The notes beneath the pieces are model-generated. The model saw nothing but the letters and a program-made list of their open reading frames with translations, searched no databases and was not told the DNA's origin. A stretch of 64,000 nt of DNA from NCBI GenBank assembly GCA_021442155.1, contig CM038232.1, positions 57,939,436-58,003,435 on the forward strand, written 5' to 3'. Of the stretch, positions 35,501 to 47,800 are shown one piece after another; within the stretch, counting starts at the first letter, position 1; each line of letters opens with the position of its first letter. Position numbers and translations under genes: made by a program. Source of the DNA: Cymbidium sinense (taxonomy: Eukaryota > Streptophyta > Magnoliopsida > Asparagales > Orchidaceae).

Positions 35501-38500
35501 ATGAGGTGTTGGTCCTTTGTGAAAGAATTTTCATTGCATGTGAAATCCCGTTGGATTGGCCAATTCCTCTAGATGGTGTGGGTTTAGTCTTGAATGAATC
35601 ATGCTAGTGGATCTCCCCTTGGATCATTGACGATCTTCATTCATCCTTAGGGAAGAACTCGGCCCATCTCAGCCATCCATCCAGACATTTTAGATGAATG
35701 GCTAAGATTATTAGGCACGTTTATAAATCCTTTATCATTTTATAAATCGTGGGTGTATCCTCAGCCATCCGATCTTTGATCAAACGATTAAGGATATTAG
35801 TGCGTGCACCGCCAGCCACCACCTTCATTTGATGTTTAAGTGGGTGGCTCACGGTGCGAAGCGTGTAAAGCATGCTGACCGCCGCCGCCATGCATCGTGC
35901 CATGAGCCGGTATTAAGCAGGGATTAGTTAAGGATTTTAATTAATTCAAAAATATTCTAAAAAACATAACTCTTCACATAAAAATCAAAAAAATAAAAAG
36001 AAAAATGCTATGGATAGATAATTTCATCTAAAATATTTTAAAATGTTTTCAATGGATTTTGAATTCTCCTTTCTCTGAATTTGGGTTTCTTTAGGAATTT
36101 TTAGCTAATTATTCTAATTAAGTAACAATTGATCTCAAATTTTAGGGTTCATTTTTTGGGGATGACCTCTACCTCCCTAATTTTCTTGAGATTTATTGAG
36201 GCTTAATTAGGAAAATTGATTTCATTCCCTAATTACCCCCTTCATAAAGGGTAATTAAGTAATTAAGGTATTTTACCCTTTGATTAAGTTTGATTAAGGT
36301 TAGATCCAGTGAGTAGGGGTTTATGGAATAATTTTGGGGATTTCTCATTCCCTAAACCCCTTTTCTCTCTTAATCCTCTTAATTAAAGGGTTAACTCATT
36401 AATCATCCTTTAAATAATTTTCAAAAATTCTAAAAAGGTCCAGAACTTAATTAATCTACCTTGGGTAGATTCTTATGTGTTTAATAGCTTAAGTCTAATT
36501 AAGAAAATTAAAACCCCTTTCATAAGTATGAAGAGGTGTTTTAAAAGCACTTAAGCTAAAACACCTCAGCTTAATTAACTTTTAATTGTGAGCCAAATTG
36601 CATTAGGCCTTTTCATTATTAGGTGCATTGTAAATTTAAATACCTTGTGGGTTTTATGTCATCTCATTAGCACATAATTACTTAGTTAATTTTCCTAAGG
36701 TGGTGTAGGTAAGGGGTAATTAAGCCACTTAATTCATACCTTAACCTAATCAATGCTTAAAAATGGATTTAATTATCTAAAAATTAAACAAAAATATGAA
36801 ACACATGTGAGAATTGGCTAGGAACAACAAAATCATCTCACCTTTTCAAAAGTAAATCAAACTTCAAACTAAGCAAAATTATTTTTGAAATTCACTTTGA
36901 TTTATTCTAAATTTTCTTATTCCTTAAGAATGTCTTTAGGATTTAAGTAAAGTGAGTTTGTTTATATTATTGCATTGCTCTAGATCTTTCCCAACATGTT
37001 AAGTTGTATGCCATGTGATTCATGCATTCATAATTTCATGTTTCAAAATTTTAAAATGAAATTGTTTACTTTATGTCAAATGTGCATGTGTTGGCTAAAG
37101 TAAAATATGAGTGGCTATTATCACTACTAAATCCAAAATATTTTCAAAACTTTATAAATGAAATATCAATATGAAAGTATGCTCTTATATCTTAATTATA
37201 AGCTTGCATGTGATAGATTATAAAGCATGTTTAGCATAGGTTTCCTTTCTTTCTTATGTTAGCATAGTTTGAATAGAGTTAGTAAGATGTAGGGTTCATT
37301 TGAAAAGAACACTTGCTTAATTCAAACCCTATTCATCCCTATCTCACTTAAGAAGTTTTACTATACTTGCATAAATTGCATAAACAAAATAAATCTATTA
37401 AACAACTTTTGCATCTTCCTTTTTTACTTTATTTCTTTTATATGCATGTTGTACTTAAGGAAAGTGGTATATTAGTCTGGACAACCCGAGGATGCAAGCT
37501 TTAAAGCCTAAGTAGGTATATCTTACACCTGTTAATAGCATTATACTCACTTTCTTATGTATGTGAAATTTTGGATAAGGAAAACCTTTCTACTTAAGAA
37601 AAATCATGCATATTAACTTCTAAATTTTCTTAAATGGATTACTTAGCATGCATAAAGTGTGTTAACTCTCATTTTCATGTATAGATATGCTTAGGTCCAT
37701 CCATATGCATGTTATATATGTTGGGAAAGAATTGAAGTAATGTGTGTTATGTGAATTTTGATTCATTTTATTTAATCTTAAAATGCCTTTCTTTTTGAAT
37801 AGGTTTGTTTAGGGTTTATCTAAACTTAGGATTGATTAAAAGATGTAATCAAAACATTCACCTAAATGAAACTAAAATGTGAACTTACTTTAGAAATTAC
37901 TTAAGGATTAGGGAAGGAAAGAGAAGTTCCTTTCTCTTTCCCTCTCTTTATAACTTAGTAATTAATTGTAGGTTTCACTCAAACCAAACTAAAACATGAA
38001 ATAAAAATAACCCAAAACACTTAAACAACTTAAATGAAACCCTCCTCTAAGTTGAACATGTCCTTCACACTTAGAAAACTTGAACCTAAAGTCCAAAGCT
38101 AACCATGCCACACAAACCTTCAAAGCACACATGTTAGCCTAAGTCACCACTTCTAGCTTTAGGTTAGGTTGGTGTATGGCTTGATGTTATGTTTTGTTTT
38201 GTGATGAATATTTTAGACTAGATGTTAGGGTGTATTCTTATAGAATGAATGGTAGGACGTGCTTAGTCTAACTATTCTTTTATGTAAGGGATTGTGCTAA
38301 AGGGGAATTTTCGTAAATAAAAATATAAATGCTTCTTGCTTGCAGGTGCTTATACTCCTTAGCATAATCCATAGGCTAGGTGGACTTAGTCACCCATGTG
38401 TGGGGTGATAAGTCCAATATACATGCTTGGGATTTGTGTGGTGTGATTTGACTAACATTTGTTTTGTAGGTGTTAGTTAGATTTATACTTTTCCTTTTCA

Positions 38501-40271
38501 TGTAAAAATTTGTATATTTAGGATTTTTGAATGATTTGTTATGGGGGATTAAGATGATAATTGGACATAAGATCTTATCTTATGCACCATGTGAAGCCTT
38601 GGAGCATCCACCATCCAACCATCCAAAGGAGGAACTAAAGAGGAAAAGAGGAAAGAAGAAAAGAAGAAAGAAGAATAAAGCTTGAAGCCCCCCATAACAA
38701 CGAATTCCTTCGCTTAAATTGCAATTCAATTCATTTGTAATCTGAGTTGTATAAGGGTAGAGCTTGGTTACCCACATTTGATATTTTTGAGTTTGTGCGG
38801 TGGTGCCCGACCATAAACAACCATTTAATCTTTTTGTGATTAGCTTTATAAATTATTTGATGATTTGTTTAGCTTTTGCATTAAGTGGCATGATTTTCAG
38901 TTTCTTCTTGCTTTATGTATGGCTGGATGTGGATTAGGCTCTTTAGGAAAAATAAATCTTTTACCCAACTTAACAATTCAAATTCAAATTAAATAACTCA
39001 TAATCTCACCTAAAGCTTAGGATTAAAATCAAGATAAAGAATTAGCAACCCTTATGGATGAGCATTTCTTTATAATATCATGCACAAAATCTTATTTCAC
39101 TCTTGATTGGAGGCTTCCACCTTTTCCAAAGAACCCGCTTGACCTTTGAGGGTTGTGGTGGAAACTCACCTCCTACCTTCTTACTAATTTTGGCCAATAA
39201 TCTGATTTCTCATGCATTAGTCATAAAACTCCTATTAGCCTAAGTCAAAATGATTGTCCAAAAACAAAATAAAAATGAAATTTGAATTGCAATAGATTTA
39301 GGTCATTTGAAGCATGCCCTTTACATGATCTAGTCTCTTTAGGGAATGAGTTTAAGGACTTATTCTCTTTCTAAAAATAATATATCTTGCATAATCATAA
39401 AGACTTGCCTATGTATTTAAAATCATGGGAGTTAGTTGGTGGTCACCCCAGATTTTTAAGTCCAGTTGTCGGTGGTTTGTCCTCACTTGTGGAGGCAAAC
39501 TAATTACCCATTTTTCACCTTAGATTTAGGATGTGCTTCTGGCCCTCACTGAGGCTCCCTACATGTAGGTTCTGAGGTTGCTTTTCCCCTTTGTGGGCCA
39601 TAAGCATAATTCTTCACCTCTTAGGCATTTTCTTAATCTTGTGTTAAGGAATCTTAAGTCTTAAAATTCTAATGAAAAATGCAACTCAAACAAATTAAAT
39701 CAATTTCTAAAATGTAAAGCCCAACTATAAGATAGTTTGAGATGCTCGTTAGGTTTCCTAACATCATGAATATCTCCTACTTATTTCTATTTTGGCTTCA
39801 ATAATAATACCCTCTTTTGATCAATCCCATTTGATCTGATCAATAAACCAATCGATTGATAGTCCTTCTATTGAAATCTTCAAAGACAATGATCATTTAC
39901 CTTAATCGAGTTTTCTAAGGGATCCCATCCCGAGGATGTAATTAACTATGGGGCTTGCAGAGAACTTAATGAACCCAATTTAAAATAAACCCTACTTTAC
40001 TTTTCTATGTAAAGTAGGGAAAGAATCTCTGGTACATATGCTGACCCATCATCCTTAAGAGTCCTAATTGAGATGATTGGCTCAATTAAAGGGTAGTAAC
40101 TTCTACCCTTTGAGATGATATACTATACCTTGATGATGTATCTGATCACCGAATAAGTACATATGTGGATTTGCATGGAATCTTACCAAGATGAATTTTT
40201 GTAAGGGTGTCCTCTATCTTTTCTTCCCATAGATTTGAAAGGTGACTCCATTATAGGAATTTTTCTCTATA
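32574..40271 (+). repeat. LTR3, 3' LTR of element B (7.7 kb)
   Basis: The LTR starts TGTTGAC at 32574 and ends CTCTATA at 40271, followed by the ATAAT duplication. It is collinear with LTR2 but lacks the LINE insert. Compared with LTR2 it has lost many short words (2-12 bases), most densely at 34240-35500. It contains the TTGACC zone (about 33960-34730), the CpG islet (about 35755-35910) and the GAA tract (about 38626-38687). The end CTCTATA differs from CTCCACA of LTR2 by two C to T changes, as expected from loss of methylated cytosines. Confidence 0.92.
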
Positions 40272-40276
40272 ATAAT
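40272..40276 (+). other. Target site duplication, right copy (ATAAT) of element B
   Basis: This is identical to 12051-12055. The next codons (YNLKMNPLK-like, in sequence TATAACCTCAAAATGAACCC from 40276) continue A's reverse transcriptase. Confidence 0.85.
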
Positions 40277-40610
40277 ATAACCTCAAAATGAACCCTCTGA
40301 AGTGTGCATTCAGAGTATCTTAATGGAAATTTATTAGGTTTGTTGTCCAACATCGTGGAATTGAAATCGACTAGGAGAAGATTAAAGCAATATAAAAAAT
40401 GCTACCCCATAAAAGTTTAACTCAACTCAAATCATTCCAAGAGAGGTTGGTGTATCTAAGATGCTTTATATCTAACCAATCAGACAGATGCCAACCATTC
40501 TCGTCACTAGTTAAGAAGGATGCTAAGTTCAACTAGGATGATAAGTGCCAGTATACCCTCATGAATATCAAGCAGTACCTTATGACGCTGCTAGTCTTAG
40601 CCTCCCCTAT
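40277..40610 (+). pseudogene. pol: Element A reverse transcriptase, second half
   Basis: This continues the RT gene interrupted at 12055. The sequence corresponds to the thumb and connection part: NLKMNPLKC region at 40280-40300, IEID near 40360, then a MLPHKSLTQLKSFQ-like piece near 40402-40440, and KKDAKFN near 40510-40530. Stops and small frame breaks are present. It matches B at 28890-29110 and D at 54160-54420. With the first half it gives a nearly full RT domain for element A. Confidence 0.85.
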
Positions 40611-41465
40611 CTAGGGAAAACTACTTATACTCTACACTTCAACATTGAATGACTTCTTTGGACCATTGTTGGCCTAAGCTAATGATGAAGGGAAAGAGAA
40701 CACACTATACTACCTGAGCCATCATCTAATACCTGCTGAAGTAAACTATCCACCCATTGAGAAGCATTGTTTAGCTTTGATCTTTGCAGCCCAAAAAATA
40801 TGACATTACATGCTCTCTCATAAAGTTAAGTTGATTTTTAGAATCAATCCACTACAATATCTCATGACAAGGCCATTATCTAGATAGTTAGCATGATGGT
40901 CCATGATTTAATTATAGTTTGATATCACTTTTGTAACCCTCCATGCGGTGAAAGGATAAGCACTCATGGATTTCTTAGCGACATCCACTTCTAGCAGATT
41001 CTATGCTTAGTGTTGATCCCCCTGGCAAAGAAATCATGAGCTTAGGGGAGATAAGCATTCTCCACTGGGAGATGTATTTTGATGGCACAGTTTCCTCTTA
41101 AAGAGGAGAAGAATCATAATATACTCTCCCAAAAAATGCAGGTGTAGGAATAGTTCTCCTAACACCTGACTATGATATGATGAGATTCTTATATCATCTA
41201 TCCAATCTTTGCACCAACAATGAAGCTAAATATGAGGCTTTGATTATCGGTCTAGAGTTAGCCATTTTGCTAGGAATCTAGAACATCAACATCTTTAGCA
41301 TTTCTCAACTAATTGTCAACCAGATCATTGGGTCTTATAAAATCTTGAAGCCCAAACTCTATCATTATCACAAGTACACCATAGAGTTGCTAGCCTAAAT
41401 CCCGGTCATTTATAAGATTCTTGGAGAAAATTCCATACGATGCCTTGAAGCTTGCCAAGAATTGA
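40611..41465 (+). pseudogene. pol: Element A dual RNase H remnant
   Basis: The first RNase H runs to about 41000: ANDEGKENTLYYLSHH (40677-40725), NYPPIEKHCLALIFAAQKI (40747-40800), LSHKVKLIFRINPLQYLMT (40820-40870), then an ALMDFLA piece near 40960. The second, archaeal-type RNase H starts near 41030 with WEMYFDG (41066-41086). It goes on with LSNLCTNN (41195-41220), EYEAL-like sequence (41226) and a QIIGSY-like piece near 41320. The acidic residues of both starts are visible, but stops and frameshifts break both domains. The pairing of the two RNase H domains repeats what is seen in B. Confidence 0.82.
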
Positions 41466-42882
41466 CATGTCGAAGATGAGTCCATATCAAGAGGTCCATA
41501 ATAGGCAACTCCTACCTCTCATTGATATTGAACTCATCGATAAATACTCTCTTGAAAGGGAGGTTACCCAAAAAGGACAATGAACTGGATTGGAGGCAAC
41601 CCTTCATTGATTACCTAAATAAGGGAAAACTACCTCAAGAGAAGTCTCAAGCACATCAATTGAAGCAAAGGGCACTCTCCTACGCCCTCATGGATGGTGT
41701 TTTATACCAACGGTCCTTCAATCATATGTGGTCACATTATTTAGACAAACATGAATCCCATAAGATCATGACCAAGGTACAGTCAGGATTATGCGGAGCT
41801 CATCAATCTGGTCCTAAGATGAAAGCCAAAATCAAGAGTCTTGGATAGTATTGAGATGATCATTGATTATATGTAGCCAATGATACCCACCAATGCCAAG
41901 AATGCATGTCCTACACTAGCCACTAAACATTCTACAACCAACATTAGCTTCATGGCCATGCGAGTGTTGGGATACTGACATAGTGGGTTTGATCGATCCT
42001 CCTTCATCTAAGTGTCACCGGTTCATCTTGCAGCTACATACTACTTTTCAAAGTGGGCAGAGATGATTCTGCTCAAGGAGTTCAAAGCTCAGCTCTAGTT
42101 TTTTAGAAACCATATAGTGTATAGATTTGGAGTACCCCATTGAATCATATCCGATAATAGTACTACATTCAAGAGCACCAAAATCAATAAGTTCACTAGT
42201 GACATAACATTGATAGGAGATACTCTACCATCTACTACCCTTGAGCAAATAGTTTAGCATAAGCCTTCAACAAAGCTCTCATCCAAATACACAAGAAGAT
42301 GCTCTATGACAACAAGAGACAATGGCCTGGGTAATTAGTTGAAGCTTTGTGGGCCTATCGTACTACCAACAAAATTCTAACTCAATCTACCCTTTTCTCC
42401 TTAGTGTATGGGTCTAAAGCTGTTCTACCATTAGAATTCCAACACCAATCACTAAGGATAATTATGGATAGCAAACTCACAACTATGCAAAATTCCAAAT
42501 ACGGTTAAAAAAGCTCAAAGGTTTGGAAGAGAGACGCTTAGGAGTGAGCTAGAACCTCAAGCTATACAAAGTAAAAGTGATTCAAGATCACAACAAGTTG
42601 GTCTGTCCTAGAGATTTTGAAGTAGGAGAGCTTATTTTAGTTCTAAAAAGACCAATTGTTGCCTGTCACAATATGGGAGGCAAGTTTGAACCCACTTGGG
42701 AAGGCCCTTTTTCCATAGAAAAGGCTTACCAAGGTGGATCCTACCAACTCATCAACCATAAAAGAGAACACCCAATGCTTCCAATCAACAAGCTTTATCT
42801 TAAAAAAAATATTATCCATAAAAACAATGCTCAAATTTATTTTCCATCAATGAAATTCCATTTCAATCAAATTTCTCTCTAA
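41466..42882 (+). pseudogene. pol: Element A integrase remnant
   Basis: This is the best-preserved integrase in the window. Frame 41522-41848 (108 aa) holds LDWRQPFIDYLNKGKLP, a long charged stretch, and SGLCGAHQSGPKM, the zinc-domain side. The matching C-x2-C pair is CQEC at 41894-41905. The core follows in pieces: a DIVG motif near 41978, a DNS-like second acidic site near 42160, the third acidic region near 42240-42280, then LWAYRTT near 42350. Frame 42577-42882 (101 aa) is the C-terminal domain: VGELILVLKRPI, GGKFEPTWEGPFSIEKA, YQLINHKREHPM, LYLKKN. The two open ends are intact enough to identify with confidence; the core has stops and frameshifts. Confidence 0.9.
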
Positions 42883-44886
42883 ATTGAAATGTCTCTAAAT
42901 TTCTAAACTTTTGTGATGTGTTTAGAGTAGGTATAAAAGAACCTGAGCGGAATCCTATCCCTCATTAGAACAAAAAAATATAAAATTACACACAAGCACA
43001 AACAAATCAAACATAAATTCAATTATTTCGGGCTACTTTGAGTCGAGATAAAAACCACAGTGACCCTAACTTAGTAGTTGCTCTAGGTTGGGCTTGATTC
43101 ACTATTTAGCTAGTGTATTTCGTCTATGGTCTTCTCAGCTTAGGAGGATATGAGACCCCATGCTTTCTTACTAGCTTAACCATTACAAATTAATGAGCAC
43201 CTTAGTTTATGTCTTACATAAATTTTCCGATGGTTGGCCACTTAAAGAAGATGTGAGTTGCTTTCTTCTTAAACTAGTCATCGTGCACTAATTAGGTCCA
43301 AATTAATATATTTGAGGATTATGGTATGACCCCCCAGTGGCTCCTCTTCCTTCTGACTACTTCAATCTTGTGACTCCCTACTTGTTTGTCGCCCTAAGTT
43401 AGATAGTAGTTGTCTAACCATCGATAGACTGCCCCGATGATCCATTCCACTTAGGAAGATGTGAGTTTTTGATGCTTTCTTCCTAGATTGATCATCTTGT
43501 GGTGGGCAGGCTGGTGTTCACTTTTCTTGATAACTCACCTAATAAAATGAAATTAGGCAGTACGCTTTCTCAGCCATCCTATACTACAGCTTTACATTTT
43601 AGGGATTAAGATAAGAACCCCAGAGCCACCTTCCTTTTAAGCATTCTATTTGGACTACATCTTCATGACCCCATCTAGACAAGACCCAAGTTACTATTGG
43701 ATTGAACAATTCCCCTTTCCTAATAACCACCCCTGTGGTTGGAAGTTCTATATTGTGGATGTATGGACTATCCCTTGGGCGAGTAAATCTGAGATAGACC
43801 AAAGCCCCCATGACTCCTTCTTAGTGTGGTTCCTCACAAACCAACAGAGTCTATGCTAATCAAAACAAATAAACAAATAAATAAATAAACAAACAAAATG
43901 ACACCTCTTGTGGATTAGGATAAGACCCCTAGAGGCACCTCTTCCCAAGTAGGCATCTTATCTTTTGGGCAGTGTTAGCAAAACTCCCTAAAAGAATCAC
44001 CTTGACTACTCTGAGTTGAGATAAGACCCCTAGAGGCACTCACTCAGTAGTCACCCTAGGTCATGTTTGACTTATTGTGCCATCAGTGGATCACCCCAAT
44101 GACTGACTCTATTTTGGAAGATGTGAGTCTCTGAGCTTTCTTCATAGGTTAAATAGTCTTTACCATAAAGCAGGCAAACTACCCCTTTAGATTAGTAAAT
44201 ATAAGGGATGTCCAAGCTCATATATCCCCTCCTTAGTGCGGTCCATTATAAACTTATAGTGTCTAAATTAAATTAATTAAATAAAATCAAAATTAAAAAA
44301 AATTAAGCTTGAACTTACATCCCCAGTGGAGTCAAAAACAAATCAAACAAATGCAATCAAAGCTCAATCCCCCACGAATTATCTTATGAATCAATTAACT
44401 AAATTCAAATTAGATTAATCAATAACAAACCAATTAAATTAAGTCAAGACAAACCCAATCATAATCTTAATCCCCAGATTCCAATAACTCCAAAGCTTCA
44501 TTCTATATCTTCCCTAAATCAAATCAATCCAAATCAACAAGTTCAATCAAGTTTCAATCCCCAATGGTCTTCCCCCTTTATGCCTTAGCATAAATCAATC
44601 TATAATCCAATCAAATTCATGTGTGAATCCCTAGCAGATCTCCCTTTGTATCCCTAATACGAAGCCAATTCCTATCCAACTAAATCAAATTCACTTGGCT
44701 CTCTTATACCCCTAGTATAAGATGAGTTTCAATCTATTAAGATCATGATTTCATCTACTTCATTTGCTTAGATACAGATCTCTATTCTTAGTACTTGTGA
44801 TCTTCTTAGATGTTGTTGATCTTCTCGGTCAATGCCAATTTGTGTGGGGTACCTTGTCAGTTACAACACACCTATTGGGGTCCTTT
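42883..44886 (+). repeat. 3' non-coding internal region of A
   Basis: The spacer from integrase to LTR4 shares modules with 675-3222 and 31211-32573: 'aggtataaaagaacc' near 42930, and 'gaagatgtgagt' at about 43246, 43455 and 44117. A 'gataagacccc' module recurs near 43610, 43920 and 44020. The part 44280-44760 is AT-rich. No purine tract of the usual kind is visible before 44887. The short frames (43650-43859, minus 43599-43811) are not conserved. Confidence 0.7.
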
Positions 44887-47800
44887 TATTGACCTAACTT
44901 TTGGAGTGAGGATTGACTCATCCTTTTTTAGACTTAGGGATTTCCTAGACACTAGAATCTCCTTATTTGTAGTACACTCCTAGTGATTAGGTGAACACTA
45001 AACCAAAGCCTAGGGACTTAGGAATGTGTACCATAAGTTTAGGCTATACCTTAGGATAGAGAGAACCTACCTATCCTATGGCCTAAATCAAAACCTATAC
45101 CTATCCACTCATCCAAATCCAACCTCTAATCAATATAATAAAACTCAATTAAATTATATTTCATATCCAAGCTCCTAGCCAAAATGATTTAGACCCAAAT
45201 CTTACAATCATCACATGATCCAATTCTATGGATTCAACCCAGGCCTACTCAATTAAACTAAACTCAATTGATTTTCAAAACACTCCAACTATTCAAATCA
45301 TCATTTTAAACTTATCCAAGACCTATAATCAAATCAAACCAACCAAACCAATTCAATCAACCCAACTTGGCCCATTTGACCTAAAGGGTTTGCATGAGCT
45401 AAATTCCAATTAAATCCAAATCAATTGAAATCAAAGCCATCAACAATCCTAAATCAATCATCAAACTCAATTCAACCTAATCCAACTCAAATTGACCCAT
45501 TTGGTTCATTTGAGGCAAAGTGGCTTAAAGGATTCATTTACTCCAAACTCCAATCCAACCAAATTAGATTGAAACAGCCCATTCAATAACTTCTATAATG
45601 GCTGTTGATCCCCTTTGATTATCCAATTGCAATCAATTGGGTCAAACCAATCTAATTTGATTACTTGACAGTTGACTCAATTAGCCTACATGGGCCAAAT
45701 TGAGCCAAACCTATTCAAACTTAGCCCCAAACCCAACCAAACTTGGCATGACCCATCCTTGGGTCACCACGGGTCAGCCCAAATGAACCCAACCTATGGG
45801 TGACCTGAATTAGGCCAATACCCATTGGGTAAATCTCTCCAAATAGGACAAAATTAACATTTGGGTGGTCTTACCTACCCTTTGCACTTGGTAGCCTCCC
45901 TAAGCTCAGTTTTGACCCTTGGATAACTGACTAACCTGACCCAAAGTTGATTGGGTCAACCACGGGTCAAAGGAGGTGTGCTAAACCTTGCATTCCCATT
46001 GACACACCTAGGAGAAGGAGGACCAGCCATTGCAGCCCATCCCAGACCTTCACCCACTCAAGGCTCTCCACCACAGCCAGCCACTGACATCTTCGACCAC
46101 CTGCATTGGCCGGATGACTGCCAAATACCTAAAAGCCTAGCCATCAAGTCACATTGGGTAGGTGGGTATACTCCTCCACATCTCATTCCAAATAGACAGA
46201 GAGCTAGAGTGAGTCAAGGAAAACTTCCCTAGAGCCTTCCAAACCTTCCCGGAGCTCCCCATAACTAGCAATGCCAAACTTGAACGAAACCAAGCCTCCA
46301 CTCCATCCAACTCTACAAAAACTCAACCAAATCTAAATTAACTTCACCCACACCTTCCCCAAGCTCTGATGATCTAAAACAAATTAATTCTCGATCAGTT
46401 CAAGCACTGGAGACCACCTCAAGACCAACTACAGTGATGCTTAGTCCATAGAGTCATCAGTGAGGAGGCAAGTCTCGAGCTTCTCTACAGGGCTTCAGCT
46501 CTTAAAAATGAAGCTACCTCAGTAGTTGAAGTACCGACCTTGAGCTCCAGCGAGATAAATTCTGGAAAATTATAGAAAATCCCCTAGGTTTGGTCTTTTG
46601 TGAAGAATTTTGTCATTTAATGCAATTCCAACTGTAGGATCCTCTTAGATCTCTTCCTTCAAGCTTTTGGAGTTGATCTCGATGCCTCATGAGCTCTAGC
46701 TAGCTCAAATCGAGTGGAGGAGGGCAGACAGTGTTCATCTTCCATCACTCGTGGGATGAAAGATCATCCGCCATTTGTTCCGCATTATTGGAACAGACCG
46801 CCATGATTAATCCATTAGATTTATTCAATTTAATCTTATTAGATCCACAAGATTAATCCCCACCATCCAATCTGAGATAAGATGGTGGGGATGAAAGCTT
46901 ATCTGCCGTTGACTCATTCTACATCGAATCATTTTAAGCCAATCCCATGCCATATGGAAACATCGACTCCCATGAGGTGATGACTGGATTAGGGATTAAT
47001 TAAGGGTTTAAATGTGTTTAATTGCTTAAAACTTCATAAATTCATAAATAATTGTAAAAAAAATCTTTAAAATATGCATAAACCCATTTTATAAAGGGTA
47101 AATAGAGGAGATTTTAATAAAAAGAATTTCATTAAATTTTGAGCAGTGATGAGCTTAGTTAGGTTTAAAGGTTTTCCAAATTGCTCTAATTAAGCCCTAA
47201 TTACTTGGCTAATTGATCCCAAATTTGAAATATTGATCTAATGGGATGTTTTCTACCTCCCATAATTATTTTGGGATTTATTGCTTTGGTAATTAGGAGA
47301 ATTTGAAATTCAAACCTTAATCACCTTCATTAATTTAATGATTATTTAAAACCCAAATAGTGAAAATTAATTACTTAAGCTTAATTAATCTCTGATCAAC
47401 AGTGAGATGTTGAGGGGGAGTGATTAGGGCCTCTTTCCTAATCATTTTCCCAAACTTATCTCATTAAGGAAGTTAATTAACTTATGATTTAATAAATACC
47501 TATTTAAATAATTAATTAGCAAATTAAATCAAATTGAAATGATAATTAGATCAGATAACTCAAATTAAATATGTGGGTTCCTCTTTATGTGTTCAATAGC
47601 ATAAAGACCCTTAAGGAAATTATGATTAGCCCATGGGTGTGGGGAAATCATAAGAGTACTTAATTAGATTCTCCTTTAATTTAATTAATCTTTAATAATG
47701 TGCTTATTGGATTAGATCCTTAAGTGCATTGCAATTTTATTTTTGTCATATGCGTATCATGTGTGGCTCATGATTAAATGGTTAATCAAATTAAAGAAGT

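Larger units (their letters stand above)
12056..40271 (+). mobile_element. Element B: complete but inactive 28.2-kb Tat/Ogre-like Ty3/gypsy retrotransposon
   Basis: Both LTRs, the primer site, all expected coding domains in Tat order and flanking 5-bp duplications are visible. LTR2 is 8375 bp, or about 7.7 kb without a LINE insertion, and LTR3 is 7698 bp. In the internal part the order is PBS (20439), hairpin-repeat leader, gag, protease, RT, RNase H, second RNase H, integrase and 3' tandem repeats. Every coding domain has stops and frameshifts, so it cannot make its proteins. A comparable stretch of LTR2 and LTR3 (17061-17195 against 36826-36960) shows roughly 95 percent identity by eye, but indels are frequent elsewhere. 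The terminal TG and CA have become TA at the left end and TA at the right end of the element. Confidence 0.9.
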
